From positions 89,188 to 153,187 of the forward strand of contig JAHHHQ010000049.1 of NCBI GenBank assembly GCA_019359285.1: a DNA stretch of 64,000 bases, given 5' to 3'. Below, piece by piece: positions 1 to 9,759 of this stretch. The notes under the pieces were generated by a model. That model was not told where the DNA came from. It saw only the letters and a list, made by a program, of their open reading frames with translations, and searched no databases. The stretch's first letter is position 1. Every line of letters begins with the position of its first letter. This stretch comes from Nodosilinea sp. WJT8-NPBG4 (GTDB taxonomy: Bacteria; Cyanobacteriota; Cyanobacteriia; Phormidesmidales; Phormidesmidaceae). A program made the position numbers and the translations under genes.

Positions 1-1606
1 TATTGTTGTTTTGATGAACACCTGGTTTTATTTCCCGAGTGCTTTTCCTTTTAACTATCCATGTCTGAAGGGGTTCAACTTTGATTTTACATACATCATC
101 ATCAAATTCTATAATTCCATAACCCTCAAGATGGGAAATATCGTTGGGAAATAGTTCAGCAAGTTCTTTGAATTCCCCAATTTTTCCTTGAGCTAAAGTT
201 TCTAGGAGAATAAATTCATTTTCATAATATTGAGACAGAACATCAACCATTTGGCTTACTTGGGATTCTACTAGTTTTAAGAAATTAGCTGCCTCTTTAG
301 AAACATCACCGCTTAAGACCCTCTTGCCCTGTCCTTTATTAGATCTCGCGTTATGAATTGCCGAGCCGTAAGCTCGCATTAAAAGGGGGTGGCCTCCAGT
401 TCTTTGATGAACCATGTTCAAAGCATCGCTTTGCCAAGAAATACCCATAAGGGAGCCAATATCTTCGAGTAGATTCTTGCTATCTCCAAAATCAAACGGA
501 CCTAAATACTTTTTTTGGAAAAAGTTGAAAATTGGATTATCAGAAGATTCAATACTTGTCTGTTCAACAATCTTGGGATTGGTACCCGTCACAAAATATG
601 CAATTCGGCCTGAATGCTCTTGATACATCCCTCTTAAGATGCGCCAAACCCTAAGGAAGTCTTGTGGCATCCAAGAAGAACCATAAATTATTGACGGCGG
701 CGCCATCAGTTCTACTTCATCAAAAGCTATTATAAATTTTTTGTTGGTCGCTTTTATAATTTTCCGAAAATCTACAACAAAACCTTCTCTGACAAAATCT
801 TTGCTATCTATTGCGGAGAAAAGCTCGTATTTACCAAAAAGAACCAAGTCATCTATTCTTTTCCTTCCTATGGAATCCAATATAGATTCGCCGAGACTCC
901 ATAAAAGATATTCTGCTGTAGGCAAAACACCATCGATCCGTTGAATATCCAAGTAGACAATATAGACACTATAACTTTCTTTTAATATTTCTATTAACCG
1001 ATACAGAAAAGAAGTCTTTCCCATTTTTCGTAGGCCGAACAAACCTATATTCGAGGTAGAATTTGCAAGTGATGATGCGATCTCGGAGAGCAACTTGTTA
1101 TGCCCGTAGAAGTATCTTGGTATTTTTATAGGATCAACAACCCAGTACAAATCTTTCACATATAATCTGGCTTGAAGTGTTGGCAGAAAATTCTCTGGAT
1201 TAGTTGATAAGCTCCTTATTTCGCTTATTGAAAACCCAATAATGTTTATAGGAGATATCTGTGGAGATATCTGCACCACATTTTTGGCGGTTTCCGTGTC
1301 TTCAGTAATGACAAGAACAAAATCCTTGCCTAATCTGTTTTCCTGAGTCGCAATTTCCACCGCTTGCTCAATAGTTTTTGCCTGAAAGTCGTCAAATTGA
1401 ACAACCCAGACAAGTATTTCTAAATTCCCAACACCTAAAAGGTCTTTAACTCTCTTTGTCGGCTTAAGAAAGAATCCCCAAAGCTTAAAATTTTTGGAGA
1501 TTGTCCAGGTGACTGTGAACCCAGAAGCAGTTAATAGGTCATACAAAGTTTTTCTAAAAGGATCTTGATTAATAAAATCTTCAATTCTTGTAGAGTCGAT
1601 AGCCAT
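1..1606 (-). CDS. P-loop ATPase with C-terminal winged-helix-like region, partial (3' end outside window)
   Basis: I translated this by hand from the ATG at 1606; the frame stays open to the window edge (535 codons), so the C-terminus is missing. AAGG lies upstream of the start. A Walker A motif (GLRKMGKTS, about residues 191-199) and a Walker B (FIIAFDEVE, about 291-299) define an AAA/STAND-type P-loop NTPase. The next 100 residues contain VTGTNP, a likely sensor region. The last visible part looks like a winged helix, as in Orc1/Cdc6-like and STAND ATPases. The N-terminal 150 residues are unrecognised. The gene is AT-rich and lacks HIP1 sites, unlike the methylase 134 bases upstream in the same direction. 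It may be the last gene of a defence operon or a separate acquisition. The fold is firm; the role is not. Confidence 0.75.
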   Translation of the reverse strand, partial: MAIDSTRIEDFINQDPFRKTLYDLLTASGFTVTWTISKNFKLWGFFLKPTKRVKDLLGVGNLEILVWVVQFDDFQAKTIEQAVEIATQENRLGKDFVLVITEDTETAKNVVQISPQISPINIIGFSISEIRSLSTNPENFLPTLQARLYVKDLYWVVDPIKIPRYFYGHNKLLSEIASSLANSTSNIGLFGLRKMGKTSFLYRLIEILKESYSVYIVYLDIQRIDGVLPTAEYLLWSLGESILDSIGRKRIDDLVLFGKYELFSAIDSKDFVREGFVVDFRKIIKATNKKFIIAFDEVELMAPPSIIYGSSWMPQDFLRVWRILRGMYQEHSGRIAYFVTGTNPKIVEQTSIESSDNPIFNFFQKKYLGPFDFGDSKNLLEDIGSLMGISWQSDALNMVHQRTGGHPLLMRAYGSAIHNARSNKGQGKRVLSGDVSKEAANFLKLVESQVSQMVDVLSQYYENEFILLETLAQGKIGEFKELAELFPNDISHLEGYGIIEFDDDVCKIKVEPLQTWIVKRKSTREIKPGVHQNNN

Positions 1607-1740
1607 GAGAATCTTACCTTATTGTCTTTTTGGTTGTTATGCTAATGTACTGATAAAAGCGATTTAATTAAGTTTTCTCGTGGAATAGTGAGTATAAAGA
1701 TAGAGATCACTTAGTTTGCATAGCTAAATCACTGTTCAAA

Positions 1741-4700
1741 TCAAGCCTTTCCAAATAATCTGTCCCAGGCTTCGAGAACGAGGCGTTGTGTGCGGTATTC
1801 GCCGAACTGCTTCATTTCGTTGTTTTTGAGGACGCGGAAGGTTTCGCTGGGGAAGTCGGGGCCGTGGATGTCGGCTGGGTCGAGAATATAGCGGAGTTCG
1901 TCACGGGTGAGGCCGTAGAGGTAGGCGTAGTAGGCTTCTAATTCGGCGCGGAGGTGAGCGCGGCGTTCTGGGTTCCAGATGAAGGGGTCGCCGTGGTAGC
2001 CCATATCTTGGGCGAAGGGTTGCAGATCCCAGGCGGTGTAGGTGAGTTCGAGCACGCGGGGGGCAATGAAGTCGATGTCGGCGCGGATGTAGCGATCTGG
2101 GGGGAGGACGGGAAGTTGTTTGAGGATGAAATATGTTAGATGCGTACCGCCAACTTTTTGCCTAACAACAAAGTCGAAAACAATAGAGTTAACATTAGCT
2201 AGGAATAGGGCGTGCTTGCTATTTTCTTTGACATCACAAAAGATCAAAGGTGCATTATGCCCGACCGCTACTTTTGGCAATAGGCTAAAAATAGCTGTGC
2301 GTTCATCGGTAGAGCGACAAACATCACGGAAGGCAATTAGCCATTTTTTATCCCATTTATGTAAAAGCTTGTTTTCAACTTCGGATCTATTTACCCAATA
2401 GCGGGGGACAATTTGAGAATGGTAATCTTGTTTGACATCAACAGAAAGCTTTGGAAGATTGCCTTCATTTATATTCTGATCTGTAGCATTCTCATAGGAG
2501 GAATATCTATGATCAAAGTGATGAAACATTTTTGCTTCATATAAAGGCAAACAACTTGTGTCCGAATGATATTGAAATAGCTCGCTGTCGTTAGACATAT
2601 CAAACATTCTCATAAACGAAATACCCCAAGGGTTTTTTCCTGTGGCTTCGTTGTCTAAAATAGGTAGATTTTTATAGATTTTCTTGGCTAGTTCTGCATC
2701 TTGACGAGTCCTGAAAATCGGACAAGTTAGTGTATTTGGATTGATTGATTGAAAGTCATGAGGGGATAATTCAATTTGTCGCTTTGGATCGTTGGCCTCT
2801 TGAATACTAGTAACTAACCAGCAAAATAACATTTTGCTTGAATAGTTATTTGACTTTCCCAAAACGACGATTGCAAAGGTTATATAATCTTTGACATCCG
2901 CAAAAATCTGTTTTGAGTTTCGGAATCCTATAATTTGCCAAAGACTTTTACTTTCAATTAAATATTTAAAGTAAGTTGCTGTAGTTGCATCTGTAGCAAT
3001 TCCAGTCGGTACAACAATGCCTGCTCTGCCCTTATTGCTAATCGCCTTTTGTGCTGTTTCCGAAAAAATAGCATAGGTATTAATATCTCCCGTTGCCGTT
3101 AGTGGAAACCGTTCGGACTCGCGAATAAACTTACTTTGGGCCTCGGCATCGTGTTTAGCATCTTGGAAAGCTATAGCTAGGGTTAGATTTGTAGTAGCTA
3201 GTTTCTTGATGAGTTTTTCCCGTGCGGCTTTGTTGGCAGCGTTGGCAATGTCTGGATCTCTAGCCCCAAAAAATTCTTTTTCTTGCAACTTAATCCTTTC
3301 CCATGGCGGATTTCCCAACACAGAATCAAACCCACCCTGCTCAAACACCTCCGGAAATTCTAGCGGCCAATGAAAAAACCGCTTCTCATCCGCCAGCTTA
3401 TCCGCTGCATTTACAATCCCCTGCGTTGCCCAGTTCCCCTTCAACAGGTTATCCAACACCCCCGAAGTCGGCAAAAGCTGCAAATTCTGCTCCGTCAGTG
3501 GCATAAAAAATGCCGCCGTCCACAAATTACAGGCCGATTTATCCCGCCGCCACGAATATAAATGCCGACTGCGCTCATACTTCTCCTGCTTTTGCCGCAC
3601 CGCCGTAGGGTCATCATCCTTCATGCCCTCAATTTCGCGCCACGCCTTGGCATACTCCTCGCGATCGCGCTCAAAGGTGTTGTCATACAGCAGTGCAAGC
3701 TGACCTGCCACCTTACTTTCCCGCTCCTGCTTATTGCGCTTCTTAAACTGAGCAGCCAGCGACTTATCATCCCCCGTTACTGGCTTGTAGGCATTGTCGG
3801 GAATGCCCTCTTTTAGGCAATCCAGATCCAACACCCCCACCAGCGAATTGCCATTCTTAATGCGGTGGTCTAAAAAGTTCAGCGACACCCCGCAACACAG
3901 CCCCTCAATCCACAGGGCCACCTTGCACAGGTCTACCGCCAACGGGTTCAAATCGACCCCATACACACAGTGCTGAATCACATCCCGAATAGCCATCCGC
4001 AACGGCTCTGGCCCCGGCTGCGGTTCCCCCGTGCGAATGCGGGCCAATTCCTTGCCAATGCGTCGAGATGCCGCCAGCAAAAAGTGCCCCGAGCCACAGG
4101 CGGGGTCACACACCTTGAGGGAGAGCAACGCCTGCTCCTGAGCCTCTGGGGTGGCATCTTTGCCTAACGTCTCCAGCCGATCCGCAATCACAGGTTCTAG
4201 CGCACTCTTGATCAGCTGTCCTACCAGCTCTGGCGGGGTGTAGTAAGAGCCGGTAGTTTTGCGATCGCTGCCCGTCACCAACTGAAACTCATAGATGCCC
4301 TGCCGCTCGGCCACTAGGGGATGAAAGTCGAGCAGGCTTTCGTAGACACTACCCAGTTCCTCCACATCCAACGCCCCATAGTTAACCCGGCGCAGTTGGC
4401 CCCGCTGCTCGTACAGCGACAGGTGACGAATCGCCAGGGTGAGGTCGTGGTTGTCGATGGCACAGGCATCGATATCTAGCAGCGAGTGGGAGCCAAACAA
4501 CACCCCATTCAGCGGAGATAGGCCCAGCACCTGCCCCCGCCAGTTTTCATCAAACAGCCGGAAGGTGACCCGCAGGCCCTGCCACTGGTCTTGAAACCCT
4601 TCTCGTCGCCAGGAGGCTTTTTCTGCCAGTGCCCGCAGGCGCTCGATGCTGTAGTACTCCCGGTAAATGCGGGACTTGTTGACATCATCGCCGGAGAGCA

Positions 4701-5718
4701 GCAGGTTGCGCGACTCGGCCACCATCAAGAACAGCAGGCGATAGATCAGCAGGAGGAGTTGGCGGTAGTAGGCGGTTTCGGTGAGGGCCTCGCCTCCAAA
4801 GCCCTCAGCCCCGCTCCCAGGGAGCGAGGGGAGATCGGACGTGGGCGTAGTCTCTGCGGGCTGGCTGCTGACGGCTGGCTCCCCCTTGCCCAGCCGTAAT
4901 CGTTGTCGTAGTGCTTCGTTATCTGGATGCTGGAGGAAGCCGGTGCCCAGCACTTTGAGGGCTTGTTCGACCCCATCCCGCAGGCGATCGCGTACTCGCC
5001 CACCTTGCTGCACCGACTCCTGGTGGTAGAACTCCAGCAGGCACTCGTCGGCATCTTCCATGCCTTGAGGTAGGCGCGATCGGTGGAACAGCCGGTAGAA
5101 CAGGCCAAACTCGGCAAAGTTCTCGCCATTGAGAATTTGCTCCAGGTCAAACTCCACATAGGTGAGCCGAGTCATCAGCGACGAGTCGCGCAGTAGTCGC
5201 CAGCGCAGGCCATTGGTTGCGATCGCCCATAGGTGCTCAGTGCGGTTCAGATACTCCTGCACCAGGGCATGGGCCGACAGCCGGGGCGTGCCGCTGGGAG
5301 GACGCTGCTCTAGGCGTACCCGGCTACCCACAATGTGGATTGGGGGCTTGGCCTCCCCTGGTTCTGCACGGTGAGAGATAGCGTAGGTTTGCTCGTCTAC
5401 TACCTCGGCTTTGGCCACGTATATCGGGTCGTACCCCAAACTGCGCAGCAGCGGCACCGCCCATTGCTCACGGGTCACGGTGGTGGCCAGGTCGTGCTCG
5501 GGCAGACGGCTTGAAGCCCGCTGAAACGCCGCCCAGTAGATCTTCGCATCGCCCCAGGCCAGGGCAATTTCGTCGGCTAGCTTATCTGTTTTTTGCAGCC
5601 CAAACGCCTCTGGAACCTGGCCTTTGATATCGGCAGTCAGCACATCCGCCATCAGGTCCGAGGCGATCAGGTTGCCTTCAATTTGGAGTCCGGCGAAGGT
5701 TAACGTTGCAGAAGACAT
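1741..5718 (-). CDS. Eco57I-like N6-adenine DNA methyltransferase (DISARM DrmMI / type IIG-like)
   Basis: A protein of 1325 residues. TGSYYTPPEL (489-498) precedes SAM-binding motif I, DPACGSGHF (538-546). VYGVDLNP (about 586-593) is the acidic motif, and NPPW (803-806) is the catalytic motif of N6-adenine methylases. About 480 residues of unassigned sequence lie ahead of the methylase core; I see no convincing PD-ExK nuclease in them. The C-terminal part should hold target recognition. It is the third gene of a minus-strand run: SNF2 helicase, zinc-ribbon protein, methylase. Helicase plus adenine methylase is the signature pair (drmD, drmMI) of class 1 DISARM, but drmA, drmB and drmC are not visible here. 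Composition is mosaic: codons for about residues 810-1197 are clearly AT-rich while both flanks are GC-rich. Methylase identity is firm; the system assignment is inference. Confidence 0.88.
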   Translation of the reverse strand: MSSATLTFAGLQIEGNLIASDLMADVLTADIKGQVPEAFGLQKTDKLADEIALAWGDAKIYWAAFQRASSRLPEHDLATTVTREQWAVPLLRSLGYDPIYVAKAEVVDEQTYAISHRAEPGEAKPPIHIVGSRVRLEQRPPSGTPRLSAHALVQEYLNRTEHLWAIATNGLRWRLLRDSSLMTRLTYVEFDLEQILNGENFAEFGLFYRLFHRSRLPQGMEDADECLLEFYHQESVQQGGRVRDRLRDGVEQALKVLGTGFLQHPDNEALRQRLRLGKGEPAVSSQPAETTPTSDLPSLPGSGAEGFGGEALTETAYYRQLLLLIYRLLFLMVAESRNLLLSGDDVNKSRIYREYYSIERLRALAEKASWRREGFQDQWQGLRVTFRLFDENWRGQVLGLSPLNGVLFGSHSLLDIDACAIDNHDLTLAIRHLSLYEQRGQLRRVNYGALDVEELGSVYESLLDFHPLVAERQGIYEFQLVTGSDRKTTGSYYTPPELVGQLIKSALEPVIADRLETLGKDATPEAQEQALLSLKVCDPACGSGHFLLAASRRIGKELARIRTGEPQPGPEPLRMAIRDVIQHCVYGVDLNPLAVDLCKVALWIEGLCCGVSLNFLDHRIKNGNSLVGVLDLDCLKEGIPDNAYKPVTGDDKSLAAQFKKRNKQERESKVAGQLALLYDNTFERDREEYAKAWREIEGMKDDDPTAVRQKQEKYERSRHLYSWRRDKSACNLWTAAFFMPLTEQNLQLLPTSGVLDNLLKGNWATQGIVNAADKLADEKRFFHWPLEFPEVFEQGGFDSVLGNPPWERIKLQEKEFFGARDPDIANAANKAAREKLIKKLATTNLTLAIAFQDAKHDAEAQSKFIRESERFPLTATGDINTYAIFSETAQKAISNKGRAGIVVPTGIATDATTATYFKYLIESKSLWQIIGFRNSKQIFADVKDYITFAIVVLGKSNNYSSKMLFCWLVTSIQEANDPKRQIELSPHDFQSINPNTLTCPIFRTRQDAELAKKIYKNLPILDNEATGKNPWGISFMRMFDMSNDSELFQYHSDTSCLPLYEAKMFHHFDHRYSSYENATDQNINEGNLPKLSVDVKQDYHSQIVPRYWVNRSEVENKLLHKWDKKWLIAFRDVCRSTDERTAIFSLLPKVAVGHNAPLIFCDVKENSKHALFLANVNSIVFDFVVRQKVGGTHLTYFILKQLPVLPPDRYIRADIDFIAPRVLELTYTAWDLQPFAQDMGYHGDPFIWNPERRAHLRAELEAYYAYLYGLTRDELRYILDPADIHGPDFPSETFRVLKNNEMKQFGEYRTQRLVLEAWDRLFGKA

Positions 5719-5787
5719 AGTGAGGATAGTAGAAGATAGCCTGAATACTAAATAGGAGGGCTGGTGCCGAGGATAGCTTGCTCCTGT

Positions 5788-6168
5788 TTATTTAGGGCTG
5801 AAGCTGCCACCTCCCCATGAATAGTCGAGCGTGTCCAGTGGCCTCCAAGAACGATCCTGAACTTTTCCAAGGCAAAGATCACAAATTGCAACTGGCCCTA
5901 CGTTGCTCTTAGAGTAGTGCATTAAACTCTTACCTTCGGGCGGAAGCTTTCTGCACTCATCACATCGTTTTTTTGGTATTAATTTACGAATCCCCCTCTT
6001 GGAAACAAGCACAATCGCAGGCATTGGCTTTTCAACCACTCGTTCGGCAAGCTGCCTAAGATCTTGTTTTCTCTTCCTTTCTTGCTTTTGCTTCTGCTCT
6101 TGCACCTTTCTCGAATTGGAACTCCATACCTCAATTCCTCTGGCATCTGAATCTTTTTTCTTAGCCAT
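5788..6168 (-). CDS. small zinc-ribbon protein between helicase and methylase
   Basis: A protein of 126 residues. The first 45 are rich in Lys, Gln and Arg and probably helical. CDEC (about 69-72) and CDLC (about 96-99) form a CxxC...CxxC pair, so a zinc ribbon is likely. It lies 69 bases upstream of the methylase start and 58 bases after the helicase stop, all on one strand, so cotranscription is expected. I do not recognise the family. Its place between the helicase and methylase suggests an accessory DNA- or protein-binding subunit of that system, which is inference from position only. Confidence 0.68.
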   Translation of the reverse strand: MAKKKDSDARGIEVWSSNSRKVQEQKQKQERKRKQDLRQLAERVVEKPMPAIVLVSKRGIRKLIPKKRCDECRKLPPEGKSLMHYSKSNVGPVAICDLCLGKVQDRSWRPLDTLDYSWGGGSFSPK

Positions 6169-6226
6169 AAAAGCACCTTTATTTATTGGTTATTCCTTTG
6201 GTTTTCAAGCCTTTCCCAAGGTCAAT

Positions 6227-9070
6227 CTAATGCCATGCAGGCTGTAGGACATAAAGACCCAAGATATCCATCGGTAGCTGGGGTTTGACGCGGATCTGAC
6301 CCTCCTTGGTAATCTCCCGCACCCGACGGTGGGACTGGGCTAGGGCGTTAGCTCGAGACGCAGCAATATCTTCTAACTCTTCCCTAAACTCCTCTAAGCG
6401 ATTCAACAGCTCAGCGATTTCCAGGCGCTTCATTGCGATGGGCACATCCCCAGTGGGCTCAGCCCGCTGAAACAGCTCGGTGGCCTCTGCCGGTTCAAGC
6501 CAGACCGGAGCCGAGGGTGGCCCAGTAAAGCCTGTAACCAGACATTCTTCAGCCAGCAAGCTTTGCTGTTTGGGACTAGCCAACAGATGCCGAACCCTCA
6601 GCAGTAGCAGTGTGGTGCGTTTTTCTACAGCATCCGTGACCGTAAATCCACAACGGGCCGCGACAGGGTCTTGATTATTCTCTAGCGCGTTTTCTAACAC
6701 GTAGCGAGCCAGCCCCTCCACCAAGGGGTGGTTGCGCCCCACATACTCCACTCCTTCGGGTGTAGGGGTGGTAAACACCATTAGCCGGGGTTTGTCGCCT
6801 AAGGTAGGCCGCACACAAGTAGGAATCGTCTGGAGATACCAGCCCTGCTTTTTCTTGAGCAAGGAATGATTGAGCCGAGCGCAAGCTGACAGCACAAACC
6901 GCTCTACGTCGGACTCGTTGCCTAGAATCCGATCTGACTCCACTAGCTCTTGTTCTACCTCTGCGGGTTTGATCGTGCGCTGGGCAAAGCGGGTACGGCT
7001 GGCCTTCTCGCGCTCCACCGCCCGGTCCCAGCTTTTATGCACCTTGTCGACCGCTGGCTCATCGTCATCTAGCAAATCTAGCAGGGAGAGCTGGGCGGCA
7101 TCGGTGGCGCGATCAAACAGCGACTTAAAGACTGCTTCCGAGACTGTAGAACTATCCATCGGCACTGGCACTGTAATACCCAGGCTTTTGTGAATTTTGA
7201 CTGCCTTGCGGATCAGCACGTCCAACACGGCCCCATCCACTGGGTTGTCTTGGCCGTAGAGCAGGTAGCTTTTAACCACCGGAGCAGTTTGACCGTAGCG
7301 ATCGACCCGCCCTTCCCGCTGCTCTAGGCGATTGGGGTTCCAGGGCAGGTCGTAGTGGATCACCGCCTGGAAGGCCTCCTGAAGGTTTACCCCTTCGCTC
7401 AGGCAGTCGGTGGCTACCAGCACCCGCTGGGGGTAGGTCGCTAGTTCCTGAATCCGCAGTTCTCGCTCATCCTCGGATTGTTCGCCCGTAACGGCGATCA
7501 CGCGCACCTGGATGCCCCGCTTTTTCTCTAGCTTGTCGCGCAGGGCAGTGGCCACATAATTGGCGGTGGCGATGTAACGACACCAGACAATAGGGTTTAG
7601 GCCCTCCTTAAGCAGGGTGCCGACGGTTTCGGTAGCTTCCTTTAGCTTCGAGTCTTTGGTGCCTTTGAGAGCCTCTGCGTCGCGGATAAAGGCCCGCAGC
7701 TTGCGGCGATCGCTGTCGCTGAAGGTGCGCTGGCCCTGCTCAAGGGCAGCGGTGGGCTGGGCATCGATAGCCTGTTCCTGATCGGTGGGGTCGTAGGTAT
7801 AGGCAGCCATCAGGTCTTGGTCGATTTCGGCCCCTAAATTTTCGGGCTCGCCGACTTTTTCGATTTGGCGGTTGAGGGTTGCGATCGCCGTTTCTGGAGA
7901 CGACATTACACAGCGAATGATGGCCAGGGCCGACCAGTAGCGACCCCGCCGCTGGGCGTAGGTCATCTCTTGGGTGGTGGTCTGCACCAGCCCACGGGCA
8001 AAGTTGTAGACATTCTCGAACAGGGTGCGATATTCGGGTGAGAGCTTGTAGGGCTGCTCTAGAGGGTCACGCTCTGGAAAGGGCGTATCATCCCCCAACC
8101 ACTGTTTAACGTCGGCGCGGCGGCGCTGCACGAAGTAGCGGGCCAGCTCAATGCGCTGGTTTTCGCTGAGGTGCTCCAGGTCGTACTGCTCGAACTCAGG
8201 TTTGAGCAACCCCAGCAGCGACAGAAATGACTCCTCAATGCCGCTGTGGGGGGTAGCGGTGAGCAGCAGCAGATTTTGTTCTGGCTTAGCGGCGATTTCG
8301 CGCACAAGCTGGTGGCGCATCTGCTGAGATTCGCTGCGACCACTGGGGCGGGCACAGGTGTGAGCTTCATCCACAATCACCAGGTCTGGGCAGTGGGTAA
8401 GAAAGCTGGCGCGACGGCGATCGCTCTTGGCGTAGTCGAGGCTGACAATGATGTGGCGATAGAAGCCAAAAATGTGGTGGTCGCCAGCAGGCAGCGATCG
8501 CTCCAACCGGCTCACCGTACCCGAGCGGACAACTACAGCATCAATGTGAAACTTCTCTCGTAGCTCCCGCTGCCACTGGTCGCAGAGGTGGGGTGGGCAG
8601 AGCACTGCCAGGCGCTGCACCTCTCCCCGGTCTAGAAATTCTCGGGCAATCAAGCCCGCTTCGATCGTTTTGCCAATGCCGACATCGTCTGCTACCAGCA
8701 GCCGCAGTGTCTCTAACCGCAGCGCCATAAGCAAAGGCACCAGTTGGTAGGGCCTGGGGCGCACCGAGAGCCGCCCTAGGCAACGAAACGGCCCGGCACC
8801 ACTGCGCAGGCTCAGCCGGGCCGCTTCCATCAGCAGGCGGGCGGCTGTGTGGTCTTGAACCGCCTCGGGGCCAGGCATTGGGAATTGGGCAGACTCAATC
8901 GCTTCCAGACCTTGCTCCAACAGGGGCAGGTAGATGCCGCAAGCCTGTTCTTCATTACCGCTAAGAGGCCGCAGGCGCATTAGGTCGTTCTGCTCAGACG
9001 GCATCACAACCCACTGACGACCTCGGCAAGTGACAACAGATCCAGAGGTTGGGAGTGGCGCAGTAGGCAT
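6227..9070 (-). CDS. SNF2/DEAH-type superfamily 2 helicase (DrmD-like)
   Basis: A protein of 947 residues. Motif I is DDVGIGKT (128-135), with Asp-Asp in place of the usual leading residues; motif II is DEAH (234-237); motif III is TATPHSG (271-277). In the second RecA domain CLSEGVNLQ (556-564) and NRLEQREGRVDRYGQ (580-594) are motifs V and VI of the SNF2/RapA-like group. The C-terminal 300 residues are unassigned. Such proteins use ATP to translocate on duplex DNA. Large helicases of this type beside an adenine methylase occur in class 1 DISARM (DrmD) and related restriction-type defence loci. It is the first gene of the minus-strand run reaching the methylase. HIP1 sites and GC content match the host, unlike the AT-rich ATPase at the far end. 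Confidence 0.87.
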   Translation of the reverse strand: MPTAPLPTSGSVVTCRGRQWVVMPSEQNDLMRLRPLSGNEEQACGIYLPLLEQGLEAIESAQFPMPGPEAVQDHTAARLLMEAARLSLRSGAGPFRCLGRLSVRPRPYQLVPLLMALRLETLRLLVADDVGIGKTIEAGLIAREFLDRGEVQRLAVLCPPHLCDQWQRELREKFHIDAVVVRSGTVSRLERSLPAGDHHIFGFYRHIIVSLDYAKSDRRRASFLTHCPDLVIVDEAHTCARPSGRSESQQMRHQLVREIAAKPEQNLLLLTATPHSGIEESFLSLLGLLKPEFEQYDLEHLSENQRIELARYFVQRRRADVKQWLGDDTPFPERDPLEQPYKLSPEYRTLFENVYNFARGLVQTTTQEMTYAQRRGRYWSALAIIRCVMSSPETAIATLNRQIEKVGEPENLGAEIDQDLMAAYTYDPTDQEQAIDAQPTAALEQGQRTFSDSDRRKLRAFIRDAEALKGTKDSKLKEATETVGTLLKEGLNPIVWCRYIATANYVATALRDKLEKKRGIQVRVIAVTGEQSEDERELRIQELATYPQRVLVATDCLSEGVNLQEAFQAVIHYDLPWNPNRLEQREGRVDRYGQTAPVVKSYLLYGQDNPVDGAVLDVLIRKAVKIHKSLGITVPVPMDSSTVSEAVFKSLFDRATDAAQLSLLDLLDDDEPAVDKVHKSWDRAVEREKASRTRFAQRTIKPAEVEQELVESDRILGNESDVERFVLSACARLNHSLLKKKQGWYLQTIPTCVRPTLGDKPRLMVFTTPTPEGVEYVGRNHPLVEGLARYVLENALENNQDPVAARCGFTVTDAVEKRTTLLLLRVRHLLASPKQQSLLAEECLVTGFTGPPSAPVWLEPAEATELFQRAEPTGDVPIAMKRLEIAELLNRLEEFREELEDIAASRANALAQSHRRVREITKEGQIRVKPQLPMDILGLYVLQPAWH

Positions 9071-9234
9071 AGGTTAGGACGTATCTGAAACAGAAAATCC
9101 ACAGTCATACCCAACGATTGTGCCCAGCTCCACCGTTAGGGGGATTTCCGCTGGGCAAAACTTAACGGCACATTTACGCTTACAACCCGGATTCAATAGA
9201 TTCAGGTCGATCTTTGTTTCAAACGATCAGAATT

Positions 9235-9759
9235 GGTCGAATTCGGCTAATCGCTTGGATCCGAATACTCAACCAACTCAGAGGCAGACTAACGTCGAAC
9301 AGAGGAGAGGTACCCAGTTCTGAAACCAGAACCTTGAACCTTTGGAGAGCACAAGTAGAACAGCTGCTCTGAGCCACAAGAACCTTCTAACACAGGACCT
9401 TCGGTAGGCAAGTCTTAGTGATTTATACTTACGCAACAACTTTGCCGGGCGGCTCCCTAAGCGGAAGTCCTTGATCTGCGGCAATAACTCTTGCTGGGGT
9501 GATTAGACCTGCCTGTCTGGAATGTGTCTATTGGGGCCAGAATTTAGTTCACTAAACTACTACACCTTAGTGCCCTTGGGTGTGTAACCCATTGATTTTG
9601 CGAGGTTTTAGCCGATCTGGTTACTGCTACAAAATTCTCTTCAAAATCGCTTAAAGCCCTTGCAGGCTGGGCAGTTACACACTCTTGCCCTGGAATTGGT
9701 GAAATTCCTCTGCTGGCATCAGTAACCAAAGCTGAGGATGTAGGATCTGATGCATCGTC
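9235..9759 (-). pseudogene. decayed duplicate of the 3' end of the primase-like gene
   Basis: The minus-strand reading within 9544-9729 gives IPGQECVTAQPARALSDFEE and THPRALRCSSLVN, matching IPGQECATAQPARVSSDFGK and THPATLRCSNLVQ in the neighbouring primase-like protein. A stop codon follows VN where the intact copy reads on with QQTPTPIDTSQ. The copy has no start or promoter of its own and lacks the catalytic region, so it is a non-coding relic of a tandem duplication. It fills most of the gap between the helicase gene and the primase-like gene. Confidence 0.85.

Noticed and set aside
1..9070. A complete class 1 DISARM system
   Set aside because: drmA, drmB and drmC are not visible; only helicase and methylase resemblances are present.
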